A stretch of DNA of 64,000 bases from NCBI RefSeq assembly GCF_014595945.1, contig NZ_JABXWU010000004.1:125572-189571 (forward strand). Direction: 5' to 3'. Position numbers and translations under genes: made by a program. This stretch comes from Alkalibacillus aidingensis (GTDB taxonomy: Bacteria; Bacillota; Bacilli; Bacillales; Alkalibacillaceae). Below are positions 19,246 to 28,193 of the stretch, piece by piece (positions within the stretch are counted from its first letter, which is position 1; each line of letters opens with the position of its first letter). The notes under the pieces were generated by a model. That model was not told where the DNA came from, searched no databases, and saw nothing but the letters and a program-made list of their open reading frames with translations.

Positions 19246-20005
19246 TTTAGTTGGTGCCAATACGAGAATTGAGTTTATTGAACTGAAGCGTTATCTTCCA
19301 AATACATTAAGTTTAATTTTTACCTTCTACTTTATCTTTTTGGCGATGTTTTTTGGGATTAATGTAATTGGTGATCCACAAACAGCTGATGCTAATATCC
19401 AGTATGGGATTGTCAATATGGTGTTTTGGTATTTAACAATGATGACCTTACAAAACATTGGGTTTACGATTACTTTAGAGGCCACGCGAGGCACACTTGA
19501 GCAGCTGTATATGTCACCGTATGGTGTGTGGAGGATTTTGTTAGCAAGATTTCTTGGCTACTTAGCGATTCATAGTGTAGTCGTGATTCTATTATTATTT
19601 GCGACCATGTTAACAGCAAATCAATGGCTAAATTTGCAACCGACAATCGTCATCCCCATTATGTTGTTAACTATTATAGGGATTATAGGGGTTGGATTTA
19701 TGCTGGCAGGTGCTTGCGTTATTTTTAAACAGATTCAAGCCTTCTTGCAAATCTTGCAGTTTATTTTAATGGGATTGGCTTTTGTTCCTTTGAATGTTGC
19801 ACCATTTTTAGTCTTTGCTCCTTTTGTTAAAGGCTTTGATATGATTCGCCAAGTGATGATTCAAGGCCATACGTGGACGGATTTCACGGTATTAGATTTT
19901 TCTATCTTGATCATCAACTCTTTAGTCTATTTAGCAATTGGGGTCGCTTTTTATTTGAAGTGTGAAAAAATCGCAATGAGTAAAGGATTATTGAGTCAGT
20001 ATTAG
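19232..20005 (+). CDS. ABC-2 type transporter permease
   Basis: A 257-residue membrane subunit of the exporter. ATG 19232 lies after GGAGGG inside the end of the ATPase gene. Six hydrophobic helices are visible (near 20-45, 57-80, 105-128, 140-165, 172-198 and 228-250), and the segment LEATRGTLEQLYMSPYG is the cytosolic helix characteristic of ABC-2 permeases. It works with the preceding ATPase. A drug, lipid or polysaccharide substrate cannot be told apart from the sequence. Confidence 0.9.
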   Translation: MSFLNLVGANTRIEFIELKRYLPNTLSLIFTFYFIFLAMFFGINVIGDPQTADANIQYGIVNMVFWYLTMMTLQNIGFTITLEATRGTLEQLYMSPYGVWRILLARFLGYLAIHSVVVILLLFATMLTANQWLNLQPTIVIPIMLLTIIGIIGVGFMLAGACVIFKQIQAFLQILQFILMGLAFVPLNVAPFLVFAPFVKGFDMIRQVMIQGHTWTDFTVLDFSILIINSLVYLAIGVAFYLKCEKIAMSKGLLSQY

Positions 20006-20009
20006 ACTA

Positions 20010-20040
20010 AAGTGGGTGGTGAAAAAGCTGCCCACTTCTT
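20010..20040 (+). terminator. Hairpin after the ABC exporter operon
   Basis: AAGTGGG (20010-20016) pairs with CCCACTT (20031-20037), extended by a G-T pair, and is followed by only a short CTTATT. It is probably a weak terminator. Confidence 0.5.
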
Positions 20041-20090
20041 ATTGAATTAAAGAGGTTTCGTGATAACATGGTTACAAGGGTGGTGATTGT

Positions 20091-21005
20091 ATGGTTAAAT
20101 CATACATATTTCTTATTGTTACAGTCGTCATCTTCTCGGGGAACTTATTAATTGGAAAAGCGATCAATGACTTGCCGCCAGTAACAATTACTTTTTTTCG
20201 CTGTTTGATCGCTTTTTCAGTTGTTCTACCTTTTGCTATTAAGCAAGTACGTTGGTATCATGATGTCTTTCGTCAGTATTGGAAGTATTTATTAGTTTTC
20301 GCCTTGACAGGAATTACGACGTTTAATGTCTTGGTTTATTTATCTCTTAACTATACTACAGCAATTAATGCTGGAATTGTCGAGGCAACAACACCGATTT
20401 TTGCTGTGATCCTTGGATATTTTATTCTAAAGGAAAGGTTGAGTAAGAGGCAATTATTAGGAATGTTTATCTCATTCGTTGGTGCTGTGTGGGTGATTTC
20501 TGACGGTTCAGTGGAGGTATTAATGTCACTACAATTCAATACGGGTGATATGACTATGTTGTTAGCTGTATTAGTCTGGGCGATTTATTCGATATCAGTT
20601 AAGCAACATAATGAAAAATTCCCAGTGTATGGTAGTGCAGCTTTCATGCTAGGATTTGGTGTGATTATCTTGCTACCTTCAATGTTTATTGAGTGGTTTG
20701 TAGTGGGGTTACCTTCAGCATTAGGTGAGCTATCCAATTGGTTAGGTTTATTTTATTTAGGTGTTTTCCCGTCTTTTATTGCACTCGTCTTGTGGAACCA
20801 GGCAGTGACAGACATTGGTCCGTCTTTATCTAGTGTATTCCTCAATCTATTACCGGTCTTTACAGCTATTGGTGCGGTATTATTCTTTGGTGAGGATTTG
20901 ACGATCGAGCAAACTTTAGGTGGTTTACTTGTTATTTTGGGTGTTTTATTAGTGAATGTGAACTTTAGAAATATAAAGTATTTTCGAAAAAGAGAAGAGG
21001 TTTGA
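20091..21005 (+). CDS. EamA/DMT-family transporter
   Basis: A 304-residue, ten-helix drug/metabolite transporter with two EamA repeats (about 1-140 and 150-292). Recognisable features are NLLIGKAINDLPPVTITFFRC near the start, the repeat-end motif LNYTTAINAGIVEATTPIFA (conserved Pro), and the second-repeat equivalent LSSVFLNLLPVFTAIGAVLF. Members export amino acids or other small metabolites, and the substrate cannot be assigned. ATG 20091 follows AAGGGTGGTGAT. It is a single gene with a terminator downstream. Confidence 0.92.
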   Translation: MVKSYIFLIVTVVIFSGNLLIGKAINDLPPVTITFFRCLIAFSVVLPFAIKQVRWYHDVFRQYWKYLLVFALTGITTFNVLVYLSLNYTTAINAGIVEATTPIFAVILGYFILKERLSKRQLLGMFISFVGAVWVISDGSVEVLMSLQFNTGDMTMLLAVLVWAIYSISVKQHNEKFPVYGSAAFMLGFGVIILLPSMFIEWFVVGLPSALGELSNWLGLFYLGVFPSFIALVLWNQAVTDIGPSLSSVFLNLLPVFTAIGAVLFFGEDLTIEQTLGGLLVILGVLLVNVNFRNIKYFRKREEV

Positions 21006-21052
21006 TGATTCGGTAAGTATCAGTTCTGGTCATTGACGCATTTACTAGCGAA

Positions 21053-21088
21053 CCAATCGGGGATGGGTCGTTCTCGATTGTTTTTTTT
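21053..21088 (+). terminator. Terminator of EamA transporter gene
   Basis: CAATCG (21054-21059) and CGATTG (21075-21080) close a short stem, directly followed by eight Ts. Confidence 0.75.
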
Positions 21089-21167
21089 GATGTGTGGGGG
21101 TTCACGATTGATTGCGTTTGAACCTTTATGGAGTTGGAGAAGAGTGAATGCCCATGCTCATCTACAG

Positions 21168-21217
21168 TAAAAAAACTGTCTCAAAAGCCATTATGTCTGT
21201 GACTTTTAAGACAGCTT
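21168..21217 (-). terminator. Terminator of mreBH
   Basis: Read leftward, AAGCTGTCTTAAAAG pairs with CTTTTGAGACAG and a run of seven Ts follows. The arms nearly repeat those of the 12.5-kb terminator. Confidence 0.88.
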
Positions 21218-21230
21218 CAACATTCGTTAT

Positions 21231-22238
21231 TTATTTGGAAGCTTTTTGAAGTTTATGGATCATTTGTAGTGACTTACCTGTTCCAATTGCGACACATTCT
21301 AATGGGTTTTCTGCAATATGAACGGGTACATCAACTTCGCTTTCTAACCATTCGGCCATACCTTTAAGTAGTGCACCACCACCAGTTACAGTGATTCCTT
21401 GGTCAACAATATCACCACTTAGTTCAGGTGGACAGTTTTCTAAGGTTGATTTAACAGCTTCTAAAATATGCTCTAACGGTTCACGGATTGCTTCTTGAAT
21501 TTCTTTTGAGTCTAATGTAATGGTTTTTGGTAAACCAGCAACTAAATCACGACCTCGCACCTCGATTATGACTGGTTCATGATCAATTAGTGCGTAACCG
21601 ATTTCGGTTTTAATTGTTTCTGCTGTACGTTCACCGATTAAAACATTATAGTTTTTGCGAACGTACTGAATTATCGCAGCATCAATGTGATCTCCACCAA
21701 CGCGCGCCGATTGTGCAGATACCACACCACCGAATGAAATAATAGCGACTTCACTAGTGCCGCCACCAATATCGACAACGACATTAGAGATTGGCTCGTC
21801 CACTGGCAACCCTGCACCAATTGCAGCTGCTAATGGCTCTTCAATAATATGAACGTTTTTGGCGCCGTATTCTTTCACAGCATTTTCTATGGCACGACGC
21901 TCAACAGAAGTTGAACCAGTCGGTGCACAAATAACGACATTTGGCTTTCGCATGGAAACGCCAATACGCTTACTAACTTTTTTAAGCATTTCAGTTAACA
22001 TTTGTGATGTCACTTCATAATCTGCAATAACCCCATCTTTTAACGGGCGAATTGATGTAATATTAGCAGGTGTTTTACCAATCATATCTTTCGCTTCATG
22101 TCCAACAGCCAAGACATTCCCTGATTTGGAGTCAACAGCGACAACTGAAGGCTCATTGTAGACAACACCTTTATTTTTGCTATATATTAATAAGTTTGCA
22201 GTACCTAAGTCGATTCCTATTTCTGCATTTGCAAACAT
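21231..22238 (-). CDS. mreBH: MreB-family cell-shape protein, MreBH type
   Basis: A 335-residue bacterial actin that organises lateral cell-wall synthesis at the membrane. The N-terminus ([20 protein letters not shown]) and the phosphate loops ([29 protein letters not shown]) are actin-family ATP-binding motifs. [16 protein letters not shown], the FGGVVS segment and [12 protein letters not shown] match my recollection of B. subtilis MreBH more closely than MreB or Mbl. In B. subtilis, MreBH helps direct the LytE hydrolase. The gene is monocistronic with a strong terminator and sits apart from mreCD. Confidence 0.93.
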   Translation of the reverse strand: MFANAEIGIDLGTANLLIYSKNKGVVYNEPSVVAVDSKSGNVLAVGHEAKDMIGKTPANITSIRPLKDGVIADYEVTSQMLTEMLKKVSKRIGVSMRKPNVVICAPTGSTSVERRAIENAVKEYGAKNVHIIEEPLAAAIGAGLPVDEPISNVVVDIGGGTSEVAIISFGGVVSAQSARVGGDHIDAAIIQYVRKNYNVLIGERTAETIKTEIGYALIDHEPVIIEVRGRDLVAGLPKTITLDSKEIQEAIREPLEHILEAVKSTLENCPPELSGDIVDQGITVTGGGALLKGMAEWLESEVDVPVHIAENPLECVAIGTGKSLQMIHKLQKASK

Positions 22239-22328
22239 TTGATGGCCTCCATCCCTATATTTATATTTATCTATACAATTCGTTAGTTTATCATGTTTTA
22301 TAAACCATATCGGTTAAGAATTTTTGAC

Positions 22329-22360
22329 AAAAAAATTACAGAGGGGAGAGCCTCTGTAAC
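22329..22360 (-). terminator. Terminator of the DUF2639 gene
   Basis: Read leftward, TTACAGAGG and CCTCTGTAA flank a six-base loop, followed by seven Ts. It lies eight bases after the small gene's stop. Confidence 0.92.
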
Positions 22361-22368
22361 AATCTTGG

Positions 22369-22500
22369 TTAATTTTTCTTACTTTCTAATAAGTTTGCAA
22401 GTGTTGATGCATCATACTTCTCTATTTTACGACCTTCATAGTTGCTTACGCCAAGTTTTTTAAGTTCAGAAACGTACCAACCTTTTGTTCCTACGTACAT
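22369..22500 (-). CDS. DUF2639 small protein (YflJ-like), 43 residues
   Basis: A short gene easily missed by ORF callers. It translates as a 43-residue peptide starting MYVGTKGWYVSELKKLGV and ending LANLLESKKN. The start follows a very strong AAGGAGGG, and a perfect terminator follows the stop, so it is a real transcription unit. The GxKGWxVxELKKxGV pattern matches the DUF2639 family, including B. subtilis YflJ (from memory), whose function is unknown. There is no signal peptide and no membrane segment. Confidence 0.88.
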   Translation of the reverse strand: MYVGTKGWYVSELKKLGVSNYEGRKIEKYDASTLANLLESKKN

Positions 22501-22706
22501 GAATAGCCCTCCTTCTGAGTTTTACCCTAAAAAGTCTGCAAAAGATATTTTACCATCAATTGTTGACATAAAAAAGAGTAAAGCCTATATTTTATGAGGA
22601 AATTTGTTCTTTTATTTAAAATAAAGACTAGAAGACGGGTAATGGAAGATATGTTATCATAAGTTGTTGCGAAATAAACACTTATAATTAGAAAGGTTTT
22701 TGGACC

Positions 22707-23438
22707 ATGTCATATAAAACATTATCAGATGTCAAGGAACGTTTAGAGAGACTAGGGTCATTCGAGTTGAATGACGAGCGATTTGTTGAAGTGGCTGAAC
22801 AAGCCATCGACAACGAGACTCAACAACCGAAAGATCGTTTATTATATGCCTATAAAAACTTATTAGCTGAGGTCTCCCAACAAATGAATCAGATGGATGA
22901 TCATATGGGTATGCAACCAACCTGTCAAATGGGGTGTGCGTTTTGTTGTTACTTTCCCATTATTGTAACCAAGCTTGAGGCGAATATGATCATTCGTGGG
23001 ATTGAATCGATGGAAGAGGAACAACGAGATCAACTCGTCCAACATTTACAAAGCTACTTTATAAATCAGAAGGAAAAGGTAGCGGCATGTACGTCACTTG
23101 ATTTTGAACAAGGGGAGATCAAGCATGAATACATGAAGAAACAGTTGCCTTGTCCATTACTAGACCCAGAAACAAATACGTGTATGGCCTATGAGTGGCG
23201 TCCACTTCCTTGCCGTACGTATGTGAATTACATGGATCCTAAAATTTGTGAGAAGCAGCTAGTGCCGGAAGAAGCGGTTAGCTTTGAATTTTTATATGAA
23301 GATTATATGGGAAATTTGAATGAAGTAGCTCAAGAGATTGCTATGGAAGATGGCCATGCGATTGATTATCCGGCAGATGTTTTCCAATATAACTATTTGC
23401 CCGTGTTTTTAAAAGAATGGATTGAGGAAAGAGAATAG
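22707..23438 (+). CDS. YkgJ-family cysteine-cluster (zinc/iron-chelating) protein
   Basis: A 243-residue cytosolic protein. The Cys cluster CQMGCAFCC (about residues 72-80) followed downstream by CPLLDPETNTCMAYEWRPLPCR is the signature of the YkgJ (UPF0153) family, predicted to bind zinc or an iron-sulfur centre. The N-terminal ~65 residues are a helical extension without motifs. The precise role is unknown. It stands alone between the DUF2639 gene and a shared terminator. Confidence 0.88.
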   Translation: MSYKTLSDVKERLERLGSFELNDERFVEVAEQAIDNETQQPKDRLLYAYKNLLAEVSQQMNQMDDHMGMQPTCQMGCAFCCYFPIIVTKLEANMIIRGIESMEEEQRDQLVQHLQSYFINQKEKVAACTSLDFEQGEIKHEYMKKQLPCPLLDPETNTCMAYEWRPLPCRTYVNYMDPKICEKQLVPEEAVSFEFLYEDYMGNLNEVAQEIAMEDGHAIDYPADVFQYNYLPVFLKEWIEERE

Positions 23439-23445
23439 ATATTAA

Positions 23446-23535
23446 AAGGAGCACCCTGTGCTGGTAGTGCACCCCAAAAGCTAGATTTTTACTCTAATTT
23501 TGGATGCAGCACCGAGGGGGATGCTCCTTATTTTT
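23446..23535. terminator. Long bidirectional terminator with IS-end-like core
   Basis: The outer stem is AAGGAGCA (23446-23453) with TGCTCCTT (23522-23529), with T-rich tails on both sides. Inside, GTGCACCCCAAAAGCTAGA and TCTAATTTTGGATGCAGCAC face each other around TTTTTAC. This inner pair resembles terminal inverted repeats of IS3-family elements from Bacillus (memory), so the terminator may be domesticated transposon ends. Confidence 0.7.
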
Positions 23536-24358
23536 ATTGTGCTAAGGTCTCGACCATGAGCAAACGGTCATCATTGACGGGTTTAACTTGAGAATCAGTC
23601 AACCAGATTGCGGACATACCTAATTGTAAAGCTGGGGCGATTTCATTCATGAAGTTATCCCCAATAGAAATCGTATCTTCAGGCTTGACTTGATATTTAT
23701 CTAATACATATTCAAAATGTTGCTTCGTAAAGACGGGTTTACGTGCCCATGAAATTAATTCAACGAAATAATCATCAAGCTCAAGGAATTTAAGTAGGCG
23801 TTTGGCATCTTCCTCATCACTATTCGTACAAACTATAAGTGTATGATCTTGGTGGATAGAAGCTAAATATTCTTTTAAGCCAGGAGTTTGGTTCAAGAAA
23901 CCATCTAATTCCGACATTTGCTCTTTGGTTTTGTTATAGCATTCCTGAATAGTATCAACGGCAATACCGAAGTGACGCGCAATTGCATAAGGTGGCCACC
24001 AGCCATCACCAATTGGAACCCAATGATTAAAATCAAAGTCGGCCGCTTTAATATTTTTCGGCGCATCGCTAACTTCAACAACCTCATCGTCCCAATTACG
24101 TGCTTCTGTTAATTCCTCAGTGAACGGATCCCATGTCCAAATTAAGTCACGCTTACCATCATAAATTTTCCCAATTTGTACAGGGTGATTTCCCTTTTGA
24201 ATCTGATCATAAATAGCCTGGAATTGTTGCTGTTCCTGCTCATTGAGATGAGCCTTTAAGTTCTCTGTATGTAGTTTAAAATGCTCAGTCCCCTCATATA
24301 ATGTACCATCCAAATCAAAGATCGCAACTTGATGGCTTTCAATCAAGCGATTATACAT
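23534..24358 (-). CDS. HAD-superfamily hydrolase
   Basis: A 274-residue phosphatase-like protein. I take ATG 24358, nine bases after AAGGAAGG; an ATG three codons earlier sits too close to the site. Motif I is AIFDLDGTLYEG, motif II is LIVCTNSDEED, the motif III lysine is in ARKPVFTKQ, and motif IV is ISIGDNFMNEIAPA. The cap between motifs I and II is about 130 residues with an unusual aromatic stretch (WVPIGDGWWPPYAIA). The substrate is unknown. It is divergent from yfkJ across a repeat-filled 0.9-kb spacer. Confidence 0.85.
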   Translation of the reverse strand: MYNRLIESHQVAIFDLDGTLYEGTEHFKLHTENLKAHLNEQEQQQFQAIYDQIQKGNHPVQIGKIYDGKRDLIWTWDPFTEELTEARNWDDEVVEVSDAPKNIKAADFDFNHWVPIGDGWWPPYAIARHFGIAVDTIQECYNKTKEQMSELDGFLNQTPGLKEYLASIHQDHTLIVCTNSDEEDAKRLLKFLELDDYFVELISWARKPVFTKQHFEYVLDKYQVKPEDTISIGDNFMNEIAPALQLGMSAIWLTDSQVKPVNDDRLLMVETLAQ

Positions 24359-24444
24359 CCTATTCATCCTTCCTTCTCTCTATTGATTTAATATTACCAC
24401 AAGAGGTATTGGTGGTTAAATTAATTTAATATCTGAGGTGTGGA

Positions 24445-24686
24445 GGTCGGATGAAGAGGGGCGACAGTCGGATGAGAGTGTGTGAAGGTCGGATGAAGAG
24501 GGGTGACAGTCGGATGCGAGGGTGTGAAGGTCGGATGAAGAGGGTGACAGTAGGATGCGAGTGTGTGAAGGTCGGATGAAGAGGGGCGAAAGTCGGACGA
24601 GAGTGTGTGAAGGTCGGATGAAGAGGGGTGACAGTCGGACGAGAGGGTGTGAAGGTCGGATGAAGAGGGGCGAAAGTCGTATAGGA
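24445..24686. repeat. Tandem array, six 42-bp units each made of two 21-bp halves
   Basis: Units begin with GGTCGGATGAAGAGG at 24445, 24487, 24529, 24570, 24612 and 24654. The third unit is 41 bp. Each 42-bp unit splits into halves starting GGTCGGATGAAG and AGTCGGATGAGA, so the underlying period is 21. The single-base deletion and lack of ribosome sites argue against coding. Confidence 0.92.
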
Positions 24687-24711
24687 TTTGATTTCTCAAT
24701 TAAGGGTGATG

Positions 24712-24931
24712 ATTCAGTAAATAATATGGTGCATTCAGTAATAATATCTCATATTCGCCAATTAATCATCGGTATTCATCAATTAGTGGAAGAGATTCAT
24801 TAATAAAAATGAGAATTCATCAATAAATCAAGTTATTCCTTATTAAAAGTCCACATTCATCAATAAATCAAGCTATTCATGATTAATACTCCTAATTCAT
24901 CAAAAAAACTTCTGATTCATCATTAACCTCA
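24712..24931. repeat. Degenerate array of about eleven 20-21-bp ATTCATCAATAAA units
   Basis: ATTC recurs every 19-21 bases from 24712, for about eleven copies. The commonest form is ATTCATCAATAAATCAAG, seen almost identically twice. The units are AT-rich, all in one orientation, and spaced about two helical turns apart. Confidence 0.82.
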
Positions 24932-25288
24932 CCACCCACTCCCCCTAGAAAATCAAGGTGCAGAATACATATCTACCCAATCACTAGCTCAGAATTAAGT
25001 TTTTTAACTTAAAGGTATTAACAGCTAAATTCTACTATTTTGCTCGTATTTTTTGTAAAATATACTTGAAGGGAAATAGGAGGAAGGCTGTCGTGTGATT
25101 TGTAAACCACTACTCACGAGATTTATATACATATGAGTTTAGATGAGCTATCACATAAAACTAGACAATGAATTCAGAAAAAATTGGATAACATTGTAGG
25201 GGAAATCCTTTTGTTATCAGATATTTTTGTTTATGATTAATGAAGGTAGGATATAGATAAAGGGAATAATAATTTGAAGGTGGTCAAT
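24932..25288. other. Spacer upstream of yfkJ without visible gene
   Basis: An AT-rich stretch of about 357 bases after the repeat arrays. It should hold the yfkJ promoter; a TATACT hexamer occurs near 25060, but no -35 box at a normal distance is evident. AGGAGG near 25079 is followed only by a two-codon frame. Confidence 0.5.
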
Positions 25289-25759
25289 ATGGTAAAAGTT
25301 TTATTTGTGTGTTTGGGTAATATTTGTCGTTCGCCAATGGCTGAGGCTGTTTTTCAGGATTTGTTAACTGTGAAAGGATTAGATGAAAAGTTTGTCGTCG
25401 ATTCAGCTGGAATTGCAGATTATCATGTTGGCTCTTCACCACATGAAGGAACGTTAACAAAGCTAAAAGAACATGGAATTAATGCAAATGGTCTGATGGC
25501 AAGACAAGTTACAGAAGAAGATTTTGTTCATTTTGATTATATCATTGCAATGGACGATGAAAATATAAAAGCCTTGAATCAAATGAAAGGTTCTCAGTCT
25601 GAAGCAGAAGTGAAGAAGTTATTGGACTATTTACCAGATTCATCAGTTAATAACGTACCAGATCCGTACTTTACAGGGGACTTTGACGAGACCTATGAGT
25701 TGGTTTCACAGGCGTGTGAGTATCTCTTACACGATATTCGTAGTTCACAAGATATTTAA
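25289..25759 (+). CDS. yfkJ: Low-molecular-weight protein-tyrosine phosphatase
   Basis: A 156-residue cytosolic phosphatase. ATG 25289 follows GAAGGTGG; a TTG 15 bases upstream overlaps that site. The catalytic P-loop is CLGNICRS with nucleophile Cys8 and Arg14, and the general acid is the Asp of VPDPYFTGD. These are diagnostic of LMW-PTPs. It heads a three-gene operon (18- and 13-base gaps) that matches yfkJ-yfkI-yfkH of B. subtilis, where YfkJ is linked to stress resistance. Confidence 0.94.
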   Translation: MVKVLFVCLGNICRSPMAEAVFQDLLTVKGLDEKFVVDSAGIADYHVGSSPHEGTLTKLKEHGINANGLMARQVTEEDFVHFDYIIAMDDENIKALNQMKGSQSEAEVKKLLDYLPDSSVNNVPDPYFTGDFDETYELVSQACEYLLHDIRSSQDI

Positions 25760-25777
25760 AATTGGAGGGGTGCTAAG

Positions 25778-26044
25778 ATGCGATTGTGGAAAAAAAGTAT
25801 GCTAGTCGGAGCAGTAGTAGGGTTTAGTTTTGCGATGTTTAAGCAAGAAGAGCGTCATCATGTTATTAACCAGTCCAAAGAAGCTTTGGATCAGTTCAAG
25901 GAAATATATCACCATCCCTCACGAACGATTCATCAGCTACGCTTAAGGCTGGACCAAGCTTCAACCAGCGTAGAACAATTTGTGAATCAATTAGACCAAA
26001 TTGAGAAAAAGTTAAGTGAGAGAGCTGATTCTGAATCTAGGTAG
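25778..26044 (+). CDS. yfkI: YfkI-like small membrane-anchored protein
   Basis: An 88-residue protein with one N-terminal hydrophobic segment (about 5-21, KSMLVGAVVGFSFAMF) followed by a long charged amphipathic helix (HHVINQSKEALDQFKEIY to the end), resembling YtxH-type proteins. It starts with ATG after TTGGAGGGG. Its position between the LMW phosphatase and the YihY-family gene supports the yfkI call more than the sequence does. The function is unknown. Confidence 0.8.
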   Translation: MRLWKKSMLVGAVVGFSFAMFKQEERHHVINQSKEALDQFKEIYHHPSRTIHQLRLRLDQASTSVEQFVNQLDQIEKKLSERADSESR

Positions 26045-26057
26045 AAGGTGAGCCTTT

Positions 26058-26888
26058 GTGATATTTGATTCAAAATTTTGGCGTGAGGTACTTCGCCGCT
26101 TTACAGACGATGAAGTCATCGGATTATCTGCACAATTAGCCTACTTTTTCTTATTATCGTTATTACCATTCCTGATTTTCTTACTGACGTTAATCGGTTT
26201 TTTACCAATCGAAGAAAACCAGGTTTTTCGTATGGTCGATACTTATTTCCCACCAGATACACTTGGGTTAGTTAGAGATAATATTGATTATTTAATGGAG
26301 CAGAGAAATGGTGGATTACTATCTATTGGTCTAATTGGGACGATTTGGTCTGCTTCAATCGGTGTAAATGGATTGATTCGAGCGTTTAACCGAGCTTATC
26401 AGATTGATGAGGATCGTTCTGTTTTTATCACACGTTTTTTAGCGATCGCGATGACAATCTTAATGATTCTGGTCATTGCCGTTGCATTGGTATTACCTGT
26501 ATTTGGGCGTTTAATTGGAGAATTTTTCTTCTCATTTTTTGGGGTTTCAGAGCAGTTTTTAAATATTTGGGAATCGATGCGTTGGGTCGTTTCGTCTTTA
26601 GTGATGATCTTCGTCTTGACGATTCTTTTTATCTTAGCGCCGAGTAGGAAAATTAAACTCTTACATGCCTTGCCTGGAGCAGTTGTTGCAACAATTGGTT
26701 GGCAATTGACCTCATTAGGTTTTTCCTTTTATGTATCGAATTTCGCTAATTATTCAGCTACCTATGGCAGTTTAGGTGGTGTGATAGTGTTAATGATCTG
26801 GTTATTTTTATCAGCGATGATGATCGTCATTGGAGGCCAGGTTAATGCGATTTTGGATAAATATAAAGGGCGATTGTTATCTAAATAA
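26058..26888 (+). CDS. yfkH: YihY/BrkB-family integral membrane protein
   Basis: A 276-residue membrane protein starting at GTG 26058 after GAAGGTGAG. Six helices are visible, with YihY-family hallmarks: LSAQLAYFFLLSLLPFLIFLLT near the start, the GTIWSASIGVNGLIRAFNRAYQ segment (cited in part), and NYSATYGSLGGVIVLMIWLF. The family was once misannotated as RNase BN and its function is not established. It is the last gene of the yfkJIH operon and is followed directly by a strong terminator. Confidence 0.92.
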   Translation: MIFDSKFWREVLRRFTDDEVIGLSAQLAYFFLLSLLPFLIFLLTLIGFLPIEENQVFRMVDTYFPPDTLGLVRDNIDYLMEQRNGGLLSIGLIGTIWSASIGVNGLIRAFNRAYQIDEDRSVFITRFLAIAMTILMILVIAVALVLPVFGRLIGEFFFSFFGVSEQFLNIWESMRWVVSSLVMIFVLTILFILAPSRKIKLLHALPGAVVATIGWQLTSLGFSFYVSNFANYSATYGSLGGVIVLMIWLFLSAMMIVIGGQVNAILDKYKGRLLSK

Positions 26889-26923
26889 ACCGCAACTCCT
26901 CATATGGGAGTTGCGGTCTTTTT
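26889..26923. terminator. Bidirectional terminator after yfkH
   Basis: ACCGCAACTCC (26889-26899) pairs with GGAGTTGCGGT (26907-26917), then CTTTTT. It also lies just beyond the stop of the facing MFS gene. Confidence 0.92.
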
Positions 26924-26927
26924 AATT

Positions 26928-28091
26928 TCAAGCTGATTCAGGTTTGGGTCTTTTCGTAATCATCGTAATGGTGATAATTAATAAGAATATGACAATGATA
27001 TAGAAAAACGACACCTCTGGTAGTAAGTCAATAAAAGCTCCACCCAGTAAAGGTCCAGCGATACTGCCAAAGCTAAACATTGCAGCACATAAAATGTTTC
27101 CAGCAGGTAATAAAGACTTTGGAAGTAGGTCAGTCATATAGGATATTCCTAGCGAATAGAGCGAACCGACTAACATACCAGCAAGGGTAAATGTAATAAA
27201 TAACCCGATAAGACTGTGTTCGAATAGTGCTGTGATTATAAAGGTAATGGTCCCCCCACTAAGTACTAGTGATAAGACATTCACCCGACCGATTTTATCA
27301 CTTAATATACCTAGTGGAATTTGTGAAATAATACTGCCGGCTGCAAAACATGGAATAATTACCGAAATCATGGTAACCTCATGGCCGATCCGTAATGCAT
27401 ACACAGGGAAATTACTATGTAAGGTAGTCTCCAAGAAGCCGTAAGTAAATGGTGCTAATAAGGCAACCCAAGCATATTTAAAAGCACCACTGAAACGATG
27501 GGTTGTCTTTGATGTAGCGACTTGAACGTCATCATCTTGAACGGGGAAGTCATTTCTCACTAAGAACATCAAAGACCAAACGAGTAAACAGAGTACAGAG
27601 CTAACAATGAATGGAAAGGATGGACTAACTTCTATTAATGGTGACATAAGTGGACCAATGGTAAAACCGAGTCCAAAAGAAAGTCCATAAATTGCAATTG
27701 ACCTACCCCGTTTATGAACAGGGGTAGTTGTTGTAATCCATGTTTGAGTTCCAAAATGAAGAATATTATCCCCGATACCAATCAATAACCTTAAGATAAA
27801 CCAAAACCATATCGATTCCCAGATGGTAAAGAAAAACAAAGAAGAAAAAACGAGTGCTCCACCTATTAAAATAACTGGTTTATAGCCATATTTTCTTAAT
27901 GGTGCTTCAAGAAATGGTGAAATAATTAAAATTCCTATGTATAGAGCTGTTGCATGAAGTCCGTTGATGGTTGAAGAAACACCTTGATCTTCTAATAGAA
28001 TGGCGATTAAAGGGAGTAACATCCCTTGTGAAAAGCCAGAAATCCCCACCAACGAAACTAATATGGCAAATCTTCCTCGTATTGTTACCAA
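26928..28091 (-). CDS. Major facilitator superfamily transporter
   Basis: A 387-residue, twelve-helix MFS protein. I choose TTG 28091 because AGGAGGTG lies just before it; ORF extension upstream would bury that site. The A-motif-like loop in the second half is GILSDKIGRVNVLS; the equivalent first-half loop is EAPLRKYGYKPVIL. MTDLLPKSLLPAGNI and the GPLLGGAF segment resemble sugar or multidrug efflux MFS proteins. The substrate is not identifiable. It is monocistronic and divergent from the OsmC gene. Confidence 0.9.
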   Translation of the reverse strand: MVTIRGRFAILVSLVGISGFSQGMLLPLIAILLEDQGVSSTINGLHATALYIGILIISPFLEAPLRKYGYKPVILIGGALVFSSLFFFTIWESIWFWFILRLLIGIGDNILHFGTQTWITTTTPVHKRGRSIAIYGLSFGLGFTIGPLMSPLIEVSPSFPFIVSSVLCLLVWSLMFLVRNDFPVQDDDVQVATSKTTHRFSGAFKYAWVALLAPFTYGFLETTLHSNFPVYALRIGHEVTMISVIIPCFAAGSIISQIPLGILSDKIGRVNVLSLVLSGGTITFIITALFEHSLIGLFITFTLAGMLVGSLYSLGISYMTDLLPKSLLPAGNILCAAMFSFGSIAGPLLGGAFIDLLPEVSFFYIIVIFLLIITITMITKRPKPESA

Positions 28092-28193
28092 GTGCCCACC
28101 TCCTGATCGAAGCAAACTTGATGACATTGTATCTTAAAATCGTGTTAAAATGAAAGCAACCAACACAAAATTTAGAGTAAGGAGCGCAAAAGT

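Noticed and set aside
24421..24803. Repeat proteins encoded across the 42-bp array on both strands
   Set aside because: Open frames arise because the unit is 42 bases without stops. One 41-base unit shifts the frame, and neither strand has a ribosome site.
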